Shown: positions 17,440-25,701 of the stretch, piece after piece
Numbering within the stretch: the stretch's first letter is position 1
Layout of the letters: each line of letters begins with the position of its first letter
From: CAZVIK01 sp964627045
GTDB taxonomy: Bacteria; Acidobacteriota; Terriglobia; Bryobacterales; Bryobacteraceae
Assembly: GCA_964627045.1 (NCBI GenBank)
Contig: CAZVIK010000025.1
Location: forward strand, 1 to 31,272
Length of the DNA: 31,272 nucleotides
Reading direction: 5' to 3'
Notes under the pieces: generated by a model
Database searches by the model: none
The model's input: the letters and a program-made list of their open reading frames with translations, nothing else
What the model was told of the DNA's origin: nothing
Translations under genes and position numbers: made by a program

Positions 17440-18498
17440 TCAAGGCTTAGCGACGTCAAGGACGATCGTTGCGGCGGTCCCGGCGACATGAAACTCGGTC
17501 ACCGCGCTGTAGCCTTGCTTCTCGACGTGCAATTGAACCTGCTGGCCCGTCGCCGCGTGTGCAGGCAGCACAAAACCACCGCTCAGATCGGTGACCGTTG
17601 CCTCCGCCTCAAAGCCAACGACCGAAACGCGGGCTCCGTCGATGGCACGGTTTTGAGGATCCACTACAATGCCCCGCAACTGTGCCGAGACTTCTCGTTC
17701 CAGTCTGATGATCGCGGCAGGATTTGCTTCGCCGCCGAGTTGCAGGGGAATGCTGCCTCGCTCGAAAGCGGCTAGCCGTGATGCGAACAGCGTGAGCGGG
17801 CCCTCTTTCGGGATGGCGCCTCGCGGTATATCGAACTCCCAACCACCGGCAACCTTCTTGGGCTCGCCCCCTAGCGATGACCAAACCTTCGCGTCGTCAA
17901 CCGGCAAGCCCGTAGAGTCAAGCACGGTCACCCGGATGCGGTAGAGTTCCGGGACGGCGGGGCGAAACCATAACCACACCGCGTTCAGGTCTACTATAGC
18001 TCCGAGGACGACGGCCAAAACGGTAAGAGCCGCTCCAATGGAGACCACCTTGCGGACTGGGAACCGAACCGGGGGCTGCCTCTGCCGTCCTGCCTTGATC
18101 CCTCGGAGCAGCACTCGAGCGGCCTCGACTCTGTTGAGACCTACCAGGTTGATGAACACGATGGTTTTGAGCAGTCCCTCGGGCGTGCAATCCCGGACCC
18201 GCACCGGGATCAGTTTACGTTGCGTGCCCATGGAGTCCTGGGCAAAGGCCGCACCCCATTCCGAGGCGGCACAGACGGAATTGAGGTAGTCTTGTGACAG
18301 GACGGCAATGGTTCTTTGGGCGCTGGCCGCTGCCTTTTGCATCTCGAGCACAAGACTGCAGCCCGGCGAAAAGTCCCAGGCCTGAAGCACCGTCGAGTAA
18401 CCGGATCCTTCCAACGTGGCGGCAATCCACTCGGCCCACTCTCGATCAGCATAGGTATAGCTGACAAAGAAGTCAGGGGTGGATGCCTGTGAGCTCAT
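17440..18498 (-). CDS. Membrane-anchored TIR-domain protein with extracytoplasmic carboxypeptidase-regulatory-like domains
   Basis: A 352-residue protein. Residues 9-135 form a bacterial TIR domain: DFFVSYTYADREWAEWIA, then QAWDFSPG, RTIAVLSQDYL, SVCAASEW (E80 at the usual catalytic glutamate of NAD-cleaving TIRs) and RKLIPVRVRDC. A basic patch (GRQRQPPVRFPVRK) precedes a transmembrane helix (about 151-170), so the positive-inside rule puts TIR in the cytoplasm. Outside are two predicted Ig-like carboxypeptidase-regulatory-type folds (VTVLDSTGLPVDDAKV... and LRGIVVDPQNRAIDGARVSVVGF...). Active bacterial TIRs deplete NAD or make cyclic-ADPR-like signals; activity here is inferred. Its ATG overlaps the TPR gene stop (ATGA), so the two are coupled. 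Such TIR domains are commonly fused to NB-ARC and TPR; here no NB-ARC is present and TPR is a separate protein. Confidence 0.88.
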   Translation of the reverse strand: MSSQASTPDFFVSYTYADREWAEWIAATLEGSGYSTVLQAWDFSPGCSLVLEMQKAAASAQRTIAVLSQDYLNSVCAASEWGAAFAQDSMGTQRKLIPVRVRDCTPEGLLKTIVFINLVGLNRVEAARVLLRGIKAGRQRQPPVRFPVRKVVSIGAALTVLAVVLGAIVDLNAVWLWFRPAVPELYRIRVTVLDSTGLPVDDAKVWSSLGGEPKKVAGGWEFDIPRGAIPKEGPLTLFASRLAAFERGSIPLQLGGEANPAAIIRLEREVSAQLRGIVVDPQNRAIDGARVSVVGFEAEATVTDLSGGFVLPAHAATGQQVQLHVEKQGYSAVTEFHVAGTAATIVLDVAKP

Positions 18499-20480
18499 GG
18501 CTTTCTCTTCGGGCCGACAGCACCGAGCGTCTCACGTACGTCTTCGTAGTTCTTACGCACTGTCCGGGTCAAGGGGTGGTCCGGCCCAAGCACCTTCTCA
18601 CAGATCGTCAAGGCACGCCGCAATAGCGGTTCCGCTCCCTCATGGCCCCCTTTGTCACTAAGCAGTGTAGCCAGGTTGTTTAAGCTGGTGGCGGTATCGG
18701 GATGGTCCGGCCCCAGCGCCTTCTCCCGTATCGCCAGAGCACGGCGCAACAGCGGCTCCGCCCCCACGTGGTCTCCTTCGTGGCCCAGCAGATCAGCCAG
18801 GTTGTCCAGGCTTTGGGCGGTCTCGGGATGCTCCGGCCCCAGCGCCTTCTCCTGAATCGCCAACGCCCGCCGATGCAGGGGCTCCGCCCCCGCATAGTCC
18901 CCTTTGAAGCGCAGCAGTTCAGCGAGGTTGTTCAAGCTGGTGGCGGTCTCGGGATGCTCCGGCCCCAGCGCCTTCTCCCGAATCGCCAGGGCACGGCGAT
19001 ACAGCAGCTCCGCCCCTGCATAGTCCCTCTTGCCTCTCAGCAGTAACGCCAGGTTGTTCAAGGTGGTGGCGGTCGAGGGATGTTCCGGCCCCAGCGCCTT
19101 CTCCCGAATCGCCAGAGCCCGGCGATACAGGGGCTCCGCCACCGCATTATCCCCTTTGTCGCTAAGCAGTGTAGCCAGGTTGTTCAAGCTGGTGGCGGTC
19201 TCGGGATGCTCCGGCCCCAGCGCCTTCTCCTGAATCGCTAACGCCCGCCGATGCAGGGGCTCCGCCCCCGCATAGTCCCCTTTGAAGCGCAGCAGTTCAG
19301 CGAGGTTGTTCAAGCTGGTGGCGGTCTCGGGATGCTCCGGCCCCAGCGCCTTCTCCCGAATCGCCAGGGCACGGCGATACAGCAGCTCCGCCCCTGCATA
19401 GTCCCTCTTGCCTCTCAGCAGTAACGCCAGGTTGTTCAAGCTAGTAGCGGTCGAGGGATGCTCCGGCCCCAGCGTCTTCTCGTAGACTGCCAGGGCCCGG
19501 CGATACAGCGGCTCCGCTCCCGGGAAGTCCCCTTTGGCGCGCAGCAGTGAAGCCAGGTTGTTCAAGCTGGTGGCGGTCGAGGGATGTTCCGGCCCCTGCG
19601 CCTTCTCGGAAATCGCCAGCGCGCGGCGCAACAGCGGCTCCGCCTTCTTGTGTTCGGCGGCAGCGCGGAAGGCCTCGCCGAGGTTATTCATCGTCACCTG
19701 GTCGTCTGGCTGGAGTTCCAACGCTCGCTCATAGGCGCCGCTGCTTTCCCTATATCGCCCTTGCTCATGAAGAGACTCTCCAAGGAAAAAGGCAGCGTTA
19801 GCCGCGTCTGCCTGGGCTTTCTGAAGATTCGCTTCCCGGACCCGAAGAGACTCTGCCAGTTGCCGGCTCGCCTCGGGATAGTTCTTCTCGTACAGCGCTA
19901 CCATGCCGCGCTCGTACACATCCTTCGTCTTCTGTCCCCACGTCCGAATCGCCTTGTCGATATCTGCGACGGGCAGACCGAAGGAACGCGAAACCTCCTC
20001 CAACGCACGGTGGCTCTGTTCCTCGGAACTAGGAGTTTCGGACGTCTTGGGTGAGATCACCTTGTTGATGCTGGCCGCCATCGACATGAGTGCGGTGCCG
20101 CTTTCCAGCATCGTTCGATCGCCTCGCTCGGCAAGGGTAACTGAGACGTAGTTGTCGGTTTCGTTCTCGAATGGAGGCACAATGGCACGCCGGTTCCACG
20201 GCGAGACGAAAACGAGGTCCAGCGGAGCCCGCACAATTTGGAGGGTCGCCCATGTGCCTGCCCGAGTTTGCGGCGCCAGGCGGAGCCGGGTCTTCCCGGC
20301 ACGATCCGTCAAAGGACTGGTCGAACCATCTCCCTCTGTGGCCAGTTGCACGCCGGCCAGCGGCTTCCCCTGAGGATCCTTGACGTTCAAAACGAGAACG
20401 CCCTGTTCAGCCCAAGCCACGGCACTACACAGAGCCGCGATAAGAAGCTGGTTCGCATTCGTCACGATGTTGCCCAGCAT
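18495..20480 (-). CDS. Exported TPR protein with kinesin-light-chain-type repeats
   Basis: A 661-residue protein. Residues 1-24 resemble a signal peptide (hydrophobic ..QLLIAALCSAVAWA then E), although the n-region lacks positive charge. Next comes an Ig-like carboxypeptidase-regulatory-type domain (VLVLNVKDPQGKPLAGVQL..., 27-90), then a linker and two ordinary TPRs (about 185-275). From A280 there are nine 42-residue TPR_10/TPR_12-type units, consensus AEPLYRRALAIREKALGPEHP then TATSLNNLA.LL. These form a protein-binding superhelix. ATG 20480 is the only start available after an in-frame stop, and no Shine-Dalgarno is visible. It is coupled to the TIR gene by ATGA, so the two products probably act together, perhaps through their extracytoplasmic Ig-like domains. 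It could alternatively stay in the cytoplasm if the N-terminus is not recognised. Confidence 0.85.
   Translation of the reverse strand: MLGNIVTNANQLLIAALCSAVAWAEQGVLVLNVKDPQGKPLAGVQLATEGDGSTSPLTDRAGKTRLRLAPQTRAGTWATLQIVRAPLDLVFVSPWNRRAIVPPFENETDNYVSVTLAERGDRTMLESGTALMSMAASINKVISPKTSETPSSEEQSHRALEEVSRSFGLPVADIDKAIRTWGQKTKDVYERGMVALYEKNYPEASRQLAESLRVREANLQKAQADAANAAFFLGESLHEQGRYRESSGAYERALELQPDDQVTMNNLGEAFRAAAEHKKAEPLLRRALAISEKAQGPEHPSTATSLNNLASLLRAKGDFPGAEPLYRRALAVYEKTLGPEHPSTATSLNNLALLLRGKRDYAGAELLYRRALAIREKALGPEHPETATSLNNLAELLRFKGDYAGAEPLHRRALAIQEKALGPEHPETATSLNNLATLLSDKGDNAVAEPLYRRALAIREKALGPEHPSTATTLNNLALLLRGKRDYAGAELLYRRALAIREKALGPEHPETATSLNNLAELLRFKGDYAGAEPLHRRALAIQEKALGPEHPETAQSLDNLADLLGHEGDHVGAEPLLRRALAIREKALGPDHPDTATSLNNLATLLSDKGGHEGAEPLLRRALTICEKVLGPDHPLTRTVRKNYEDVRETLGAVGPKRKP
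18510..19643 (-). repeat. Nine tandem 126-bp TPR units with a 378-bp higher-order duplication
   Basis: Unit boundaries fall every 126 bases from 19643 down to 18510. Units 3 (19391-19266) and 6 (19013-18888) encode identical 42-residue peptides. Units 2/5 and 4/7 are near copies, so a three-unit block of 378 bp appears duplicated. Near-identical DNA is visible around 18880-19050 and 19258-19430. It is a coding repeat, not CRISPR. Confidence 0.9.
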
Positions 20481-20508
20481 ATCGCGCTTATGAATCCGCT
20501 TGCAGCCC

Positions 20509-20535
20509 GTTCATGCTGGCCTGTTCATGCTGGCC
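20509..20535. repeat. 14-bp-period direct repeat upstream of the TPR gene
   Basis: GTTCATGCTGGCC occurs at 20509-20521 and again at 20523-20535, separated by one T. It lies in the 131-bp gap between the Gp157-like gene and the TPR gene, where the TPR-TIR promoter should be. It could be a regulator site or a small slippage duplication. Confidence 0.5.
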
Positions 20536-20611
20536 GCGTGGACGAGGGATCGAGCAAACCTCGTCGCGGTCCACCAATCCAGGCAAACACCACCCAGCCA
20601 GTCGGCCCCGT

Positions 20612-21259
20612 TCACCGCAACCGTACGTGATTTCCCTTGACGAGCGTGACCCCAGGGATCGATTCTCCGCGTGCCAAAGCGTCGGCCAGGATTCCTCGCT
20701 GTAGCTCCCGCTGTACGGCTTTGCCCTCGGCGGCTCGGAGACGATCGCGCAGGCCGCCTGGCTGAAGTGCTTCCAGAATCTCGTGCCACTCGGGCCACGA
20801 GAGATCGATTCGCGCCCGATAGAAGCTGTCCGGAATGTGGTTGGTTTCCTCGATCACCAATGACGGTGTGCTGTTTGCTTGAAGGCTGATCGTGTTCATC
20901 ACGCCCCGCAGCTTCTGGACTTCACGGGTGACCATGAACCACGCCAGCATCTGCTTCAAACGCTTCTCGCGATTCTCGGCCGCCCTATACCGCGCTTGAA
21001 AGCGCTCGGCCTCCCGCTGGGCGAGTTCGGCTTCCGCCTTCTGAGCTTTCAAGTAGTCGGCGATCCGGTCCACCTTGTAAACGAACGCCTCAGCATACGT
21101 GGCAAGGGCGGCCTTGAGTTCGTCCGAAACCTCGCCGTTGTTTGCATCGGCCTCTTCCGCTGCTGCTTCGACCAATGCCGCAAGAGATTCGTCGATCTCG
21201 AACATGCTCAAACCCCTGGCGACCTCAGTCGCACTGGGGGAAATGGCAGTCGTGCTCAT
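20612..21259 (-). CDS. Siphovirus Gp157-like protein
   Basis: A 215-residue protein. Its N-terminal acidic helices, the long coiled coil rich in Ala/Glu/Arg (residues ~45-110: KAQKAEAELAQREAERF...) and the section LKQMLAWFMVTREVQKLRG...LQANSTPSLVIEE, then PDSF, match my recollection of the Siphovirus Gp157 family (PF05565). That family is found in phages and mobile elements beside helicases and recombination genes and is linked to phage resistance or ssDNA handling. ATG 21259 is preferred: AAGGAG lies just upstream and the family N-terminus starts there, while the longer open frame upstream has no coding character. It is the last gene of a four-gene - strand operon behind the helicase (40-bp gap). 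Confidence 0.72.
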   Translation of the reverse strand: MSTTAISPSATEVARGLSMFEIDESLAALVEAAAEEADANNGEVSDELKAALATYAEAFVYKVDRIADYLKAQKAEAELAQREAERFQARYRAAENREKRLKQMLAWFMVTREVQKLRGVMNTISLQANSTPSLVIEETNHIPDSFYRARIDLSWPEWHEILEALQPGGLRDRLRAAEGKAVQRELQRGILADALARGESIPGVTLVKGNHVRLR

Positions 21260-21299
21260 GCTCCTTCGCTCCTTTCGGGTTTCCTGGTTGCGCGCTCGG

Positions 21300-23591
21300 T
21301 CAGAATGCCAGGGATAGCTGAGCCCCGTCAGGTTGAGATGATGGTCGACGTGCGCTCCCTTTGATCGGCAGGACGAAATCGTCCAGGGTAGGTTGCGGCG
21401 GCGGAATGACTTCGGGGAAAGTGCTCGCCGGCACAGCCGCTGGCCGACGTTCTTCAACCGGCGCTGTTTGCTGCTGAAGCTGCTTCCACACGAGATCCGC
21501 CCGCTCCCCGACTCCTTTCTGGGTCACCAGTTCGCGGGCCATGGCGGTGAGCATGTCGTCGTCATCTTCGAAGGCCTGAAGCCCGTCAGTGGCGAACTTG
21601 CCCTCCAGCGCAAGCGAGACGAGCAACTTCTTCCCCATCAGGCGCAGACAGCTCTCCTGCATGGTCCCGGAGTAGTGGAGGAACTTCACCTTGACCGGCC
21701 GCTTCTGCCCGATGCGCCAGCTTCGGCGGCTCGCTTGGCGCAACGTGTAAATCGAGTAGCCGGTCTCCCCGAAGATGATGGTCGGAAACGAGAGCAGGTC
21801 CAGGCCGGTCTGGACCAGCTTGGGGTGGCAGATGCACACCTGCATGCCGTTCCGCAGTTGCCGCTCGTACCACGCTTCCCGCGCTTCGGGCGGCACGTCC
21901 GTCGTCAGGACCTCGACTCGAATCCCCTCGCGTGCCAACAACTGCTTCCAGCGCTGCGTCACGTTCCACTTCTGTGTGTATACGCCGTAGACCTGACATC
22001 GCCGGCCGGCCGCAAGCTCAGTCTTGACTGCCTCGACCAGCCGTCGCTCCTTCGCGTAGACAACGGCCTCGTCCAGATCCGGCGGGCTTGAGATCACGAA
22101 CCTCTCCCGCTCGCCGGTATCCTCGTTGACCGCGTAGCCGATCAGATTGCCCAGCCCGAACGGACGGTCCGGGTAAACCAGCAGGGCGTTCATGCCCGTG
22201 CTGATCACGGACTGATTGCCGGGGTGAGCCCGAAGAGCCTCCTTGATGTCGTTCTCCAGATCCGTATAGGCGCTGGCCAGCGGAGCGTCCATCTCGACCG
22301 GGATCACCTCCTCCTGGTACGACGGCAGCGCGTCGGAGATGTCCTCCAGCGACACGAACGCGCCCAGTTCCAGCAGGAACCGCCCGAACAGGAGCGGCGA
22401 TGCGCCCGGTCGGCGCTTAACGCGCTTGGTCACCCGCGCCTCGGAGCACACGTTGTCTTTGGGCTCGATGACCGTGATCTTCTCCAAAACGCCATACGCT
22501 TCCGAGAACGCGCGCAAGCCGGCCTCGCCGGGCACGAAGCCCTCGGCCAGCATCTTCCGCGGGTTCAATCGGAACAGAATGTTGAACAGTTCGTCCGCGT
22601 AGCCGCCGAGCAGCGTTCCGGTGAGGATGACGATCCGCTCGGCGGAACTTGCTAGCGTGCCGAGGGCGTTGCCCTGTGCCGTATCGCCCTTGAGTTCGTG
22701 GACTTCATCCGCGATGGCGTAATCGAAAAAGCCGCCCATGTAGCGTCCGATGAAGTCGATTGGGGCGTAACGCCGGACCCTTGATCCGTCGGCCTGCCAC
22801 AGAGGGCTGTGAAAGGGGGCTCGCGCCTTGCCGTCCATGGCGGGATCGTCCCCGGCGACGAATTCGCTGTGCTTCGCCTTCCGAAAGTCGGCCCGGCGAA
22901 GCTGGTCCGTCCCGGTGAGGATCGGCCGGCCGGTGTCCGGATTCACGACGCAGCCGCAGAACGGCCCGCTCCGCGGCGTTCCGTAAACGTGCCGCCACGC
23001 GTAGGACAGCTTGAGCCGCTCTCGGCTCGCGATAAAGACGGCTGGACATCCACAGATCGATTGCCAGCGGGACCTGGGCGACCGGGCATCCTTGCGCAGC
23101 CTCATATCACTCAATGTGGTCCGCAGCCCCTCACGGACGATTCGCCCGTTGCGCAGCCTGACCTCGTTGACCCCCGTGTAGCCGTTTGAGCCGACACTGT
23201 TGCGGATGCCGTCGATGACGAAGACCCGAACACGCGGCAAGGTCAGGAAGCACTCGCGCGCCCATTTCTCGACTAACTGCGGCGGCACCATGGCGAGCGC
23301 CGTGTAGGGCCGCTGGCCCGCGGCGCAACAAACCGCGCCGAGGGAAATCAGAGTCTTTCCGGTACCGCATTCCGCGATGGCCGCGGCGGCGTTCGAGCGC
23401 TCCCACTGGCGGACGATGCCCATGATCGCCAGTTCCTGCGCCGGGAATGGCCTGCGGCGGAGCCGGGCGATGCCCGGATGCACCTGGTCACCGGGCTGGT
23501 GCAGCGGAGGAAATTGCGCGAGAATTTTTACCCCCATCTCGTCGGCGTAGCGGCGGAGGTATTCGCTGGTGTTGGCGGGCAGAGGTTCCAT
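21300..23591 (-). CDS. SF2/SNF2-like DNA helicase (phage/ICE type)
   Basis: A 763-residue ATPase. A Q-motif-like PFPAQ (48-52) precedes Walker A ECGTGKT (74-80). Motif II is DEVH (295-298) within YAIADEVHELKGD, motif III is ILTGTLLGG, and the C-terminal lobe has QASRRSWRIGQKRPV, the motif VI typical of SNF2-like translocases. A ~150-residue Cys-containing insertion between motifs Ia and II (CGC, CGC) may bind zinc. The C-terminus is Pro-rich and disordered. ATG 23591 has AGGAG 6 bases upstream. It sits between an unknown protein and Gp157, an arrangement typical of plasmid/phage replication or recombination modules. It probably remodels or unwinds DNA; no nuclease domain is visible. Confidence 0.85.
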   Translation of the reverse strand: MEPLPANTSEYLRRYADEMGVKILAQFPPLHQPGDQVHPGIARLRRRPFPAQELAIMGIVRQWERSNAAAAIAECGTGKTLISLGAVCCAAGQRPYTALAMVPPQLVEKWARECFLTLPRVRVFVIDGIRNSVGSNGYTGVNEVRLRNGRIVREGLRTTLSDMRLRKDARSPRSRWQSICGCPAVFIASRERLKLSYAWRHVYGTPRSGPFCGCVVNPDTGRPILTGTDQLRRADFRKAKHSEFVAGDDPAMDGKARAPFHSPLWQADGSRVRRYAPIDFIGRYMGGFFDYAIADEVHELKGDTAQGNALGTLASSAERIVILTGTLLGGYADELFNILFRLNPRKMLAEGFVPGEAGLRAFSEAYGVLEKITVIEPKDNVCSEARVTKRVKRRPGASPLLFGRFLLELGAFVSLEDISDALPSYQEEVIPVEMDAPLASAYTDLENDIKEALRAHPGNQSVISTGMNALLVYPDRPFGLGNLIGYAVNEDTGERERFVISSPPDLDEAVVYAKERRLVEAVKTELAAGRRCQVYGVYTQKWNVTQRWKQLLAREGIRVEVLTTDVPPEAREAWYERQLRNGMQVCICHPKLVQTGLDLLSFPTIIFGETGYSIYTLRQASRRSWRIGQKRPVKVKFLHYSGTMQESCLRLMGKKLLVSLALEGKFATDGLQAFEDDDDMLTAMARELVTQKGVGERADLVWKQLQQQTAPVEERRPAAVPASTFPEVIPPPQPTLDDFVLPIKGSARRPSSQPDGAQLSLAF

Positions 23592-23630
23592 GCAATACTC
23601 CTGTTGGTTTGATGGGTGGGGAACGGGCGG

Positions 23631-24320
23631 CTACACCGCTTGGTCGGCGGTTTCTTCGCGTGGATTGAACCGGGCCGGGATGGTCCAGAGCGGGGTTTCA
23701 AGGTCGTCTGGGATCTGAACCTGGCGCCGCTTGAGGCCATGGCCAATCCAAGCCAGGAAGCGTTTCTTCGTGCCTTTGACGAGAATCGGCTCACAGCCGA
23801 GCCCGATCAGCGGCTGGAAGGCACGTCGACGCGTCAGTTCCTTATGGAACCAATCGCTCCAATCCGGCAGGACTGGGAGGCCGAACCGCACGGCCAAGCG
23901 GTAGAGTACGAAGCCGGGTGTGGTTGAACAAAGCACCGTGCGCTTGGCCTTCGGGTCACCGCCCGCGCGGGTTGATGCCAGTTCTTTCGAAATTGCAACA
24001 AGATGGCGTACGGGCCGCTTGCGGCCAGGTACGGATATGGAGGCCCGGAACGTCTCGGCATCAGCACCCAACGTCACCGTCACCGCCGGGATGCCGGCTG
24101 CGTGCACCTGGAAACATCCCTCCTCCGCGACGGCCGCGCTGACGGCCGCGATCTCCTGGTCGCCGCCGAACACCGAGATCAGGTGCGCCTTGGCGCGTCC
24201 GTGGGCGCCGTCCTCGTGCTCGGCGATCAGCCGGTCCATCCAAAGCCGCACATCAATCGTCGTGTCCCGTGTCACTTTGTGGAACTGCAGGGTTCCCATC
24301 CGCAGGTGGGCGTTCTTCAT
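23631..24320 (-). CDS. Conserved-looking hypothetical protein in mobile-element operon
   Basis: A 229-residue mixed alpha/beta protein, no family recognised. It has no membrane segment and no obvious catalytic motif. The C-terminal half is basic (KGTKKRFLAWIGHGLKRRQVQIP), compatible with nucleic-acid binding. ATG 24320 is preceded by GGGAG at 8 bases and overlaps the end of the upstream methyltransferase gene by 68 bases; a second ATG at 24299 is possible. It is followed by the helicase after a 39-bp gap. Position in the operon suggests an accessory role in the same DNA transaction, but nothing in the sequence shows which. Confidence 0.65.
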   Translation of the reverse strand: MKNAHLRMGTLQFHKVTRDTTIDVRLWMDRLIAEHEDGAHGRAKAHLISVFGGDQEIAAVSAAVAEEGCFQVHAAGIPAVTVTLGADAETFRASISVPGRKRPVRHLVAISKELASTRAGGDPKAKRTVLCSTTPGFVLYRLAVRFGLPVLPDWSDWFHKELTRRRAFQPLIGLGCEPILVKGTKKRFLAWIGHGLKRRQVQIPDDLETPLWTIPARFNPREETADQAV

Positions 24321-25362
24321 GGTTTCGACTCCCGTCGGTCAGGATCGCGGTCCGGCCATCGCAGTACGCGAGCGTCAGGCTCTGCGTGAACCGCTCCCGC
24401 TCACGGATCGTAGTGACTCCGTCTTCCACTTCCTCGAACCTGTCCGTGACCTTGAGAGACTCCCAGACGGCTACATGGCGCTGCGCCCCGGCGCCGAACA
24501 CGCCGTTTAGCAGGCCGGAAGTGGCTAGCAGGCCGACATGGCCGCCGTGGAGAGGCGTCAGCGGCCGTCCCGTCGCGCGGGCCTCGGGCGCAAACAAGAC
24601 GCGCGCTGCCTGCCGGTAAGCGGCGGAATTGGGCAGGGAATCCTCGACGCCGTCGAGCGGAATCCCGCGGTACGTCCACTGCACAGCGCCGCTCGGAGGG
24701 ACCGCGTAGACTCGGTCCGGCGCGTCGGGCAATCCAGGCAGTTGTTCGTACTGGCGGGCGTATTCGAAGAGCTTCCGCTTGGCCTGGCTGACGTCCCAGT
24801 CCTTAACCTGGCCGCGTTCCCGGTGCGTCCGGCGGACCCCGAGCACCACGATCTGCTGGTAGCGGAGGGCTTCCGGTTCGGTCAGCCTGTAGAGCGCCTT
24901 GTTGCGGAAGTGGACCGCGAGCACGTCGGCGCAGGCGTTCAGCCTCTGGGCAGGGATCACCAGCACCAAGACGCCGCCCGGCTTCAGCCAGCGGAATGTC
25001 AATTCCAGGAAGGCCTGCTCGGTGCGCTGGTTGCGGCTCTCGCCGACCTCGAAGTCATACGGCGGGTTCAGGTAGAGCAGCGAGAACGACTCCACGGGAC
25101 AGTGGACATCAAAGCAGTTGCCCTGGATTACCTGATGAAGCGCCCGCCCTGCCTGCTCCGCCCGGTACGCGTCGAGTTCGATCCCGTACTGCGCCGCACG
25201 GGAGTCGGCGGTTATGTCAAGGAGTGCCGTGCCACATCCGGCGCAGGGGTCCACAACCGAGCTCGCCGCCGGGTCCGGGAATTGCAGGAGCCGCCGGATG
25301 CGCTGTGCCTCTTTGACTGCCAGGGGGTAGAAGCCAAGCCGGAGTTTCGCTGGGTTCCTCAA
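24253..25362 (-). CDS. SAM-dependent DNA methyltransferase (DUF6094-like, NPPY)
   Basis: A 369-residue protein. Motif I VVDPCAGCGTALL (37-49) and motif IV LNPPYDFE (98-105) define an N6-adenine/N4-cytosine-type Rossmann methyltransferase in gamma-like order. The N-terminal RLGFYPL and overall layout resemble DUF6094 proteins of plasmids and ICEs (recalled, not searched). The C-terminal half lacks a familiar target-recognition domain. I chose TTG 25362 because GGAGGG lies 5 bases before it and the recognisable family N-terminus starts a few residues later; the frame remains open upstream to 25470 but with poor coding character. It is first in the - strand operon with the unknown protein, helicase and Gp157-like protein. 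It may protect the element's DNA from host restriction; the target is unknown. Confidence 0.78.
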   Translation of the reverse strand: MRNPAKLRLGFYPLAVKEAQRIRRLLQFPDPAASSVVDPCAGCGTALLDITADSRAAQYGIELDAYRAEQAGRALHQVIQGNCFDVHCPVESFSLLYLNPPYDFEVGESRNQRTEQAFLELTFRWLKPGGVLVLVIPAQRLNACADVLAVHFRNKALYRLTEPEALRYQQIVVLGVRRTHRERGQVKDWDVSQAKRKLFEYARQYEQLPGLPDAPDRVYAVPPSGAVQWTYRGIPLDGVEDSLPNSAAYRQAARVLFAPEARATGRPLTPLHGGHVGLLATSGLLNGVFGAGAQRHVAVWESLKVTDRFEEVEDGVTTIRERERFTQSLTLAYCDGRTAILTDGSRNHEERPPADGNPAVPQSDTGHDD

Positions 25363-25701
25363 GTTTTCCCTCCGTCGGATGAATTCAGATTGACGTCGAT
25401 GTACCGTGAAAGGCTTGGACGTCGACGCGGCAGCAATGGTCCTCAGTTCCGAATCGAATACCCAGGCCAAATCAGCAGGAAGTCATGTGGACCGACGCAG
25501 CAGCCAGACAGGGCTTTCACTAGAGCATCACCGGTTTTATCGCGCCCGTCCCGATGATGTTTGCCCGAAGGTGCACAGGATGCGGCAGCCCGACCGGCCG
25601 CGATTCAGCGGGATGGCGACTGTGCAGCCAACAGGCCCGTTCCCAGGGGCTAGACCCCGACAACGATTGACTGATACACAATAGTCCCTGAGGCGATCCG
25701 C
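25363..25701. promoter_or_regulatory. Divergent intergenic region with GACGTCGA direct repeats
   Basis: No gene I trust lies in these ~340 bases between the divergently transcribed methyltransferase and nuclease-like genes. GACGTCGA occurs at 25392-25399 and 25418-25425, 26 bases apart, just upstream of the methyltransferase start. They are possible operator half-sites for the mobile operon. The + strand promoter for the nuclease-like gene is not clear; TTGACT near 25666 lacks a good -10 partner. Confidence 0.35.

Noticed and set aside
18510..19643. Regular repeats suggesting a CRISPR array
   Set aside because: The period is 126 bp, there are no unique spacers, and the repeats translate into TPR units in a continuous reading frame.
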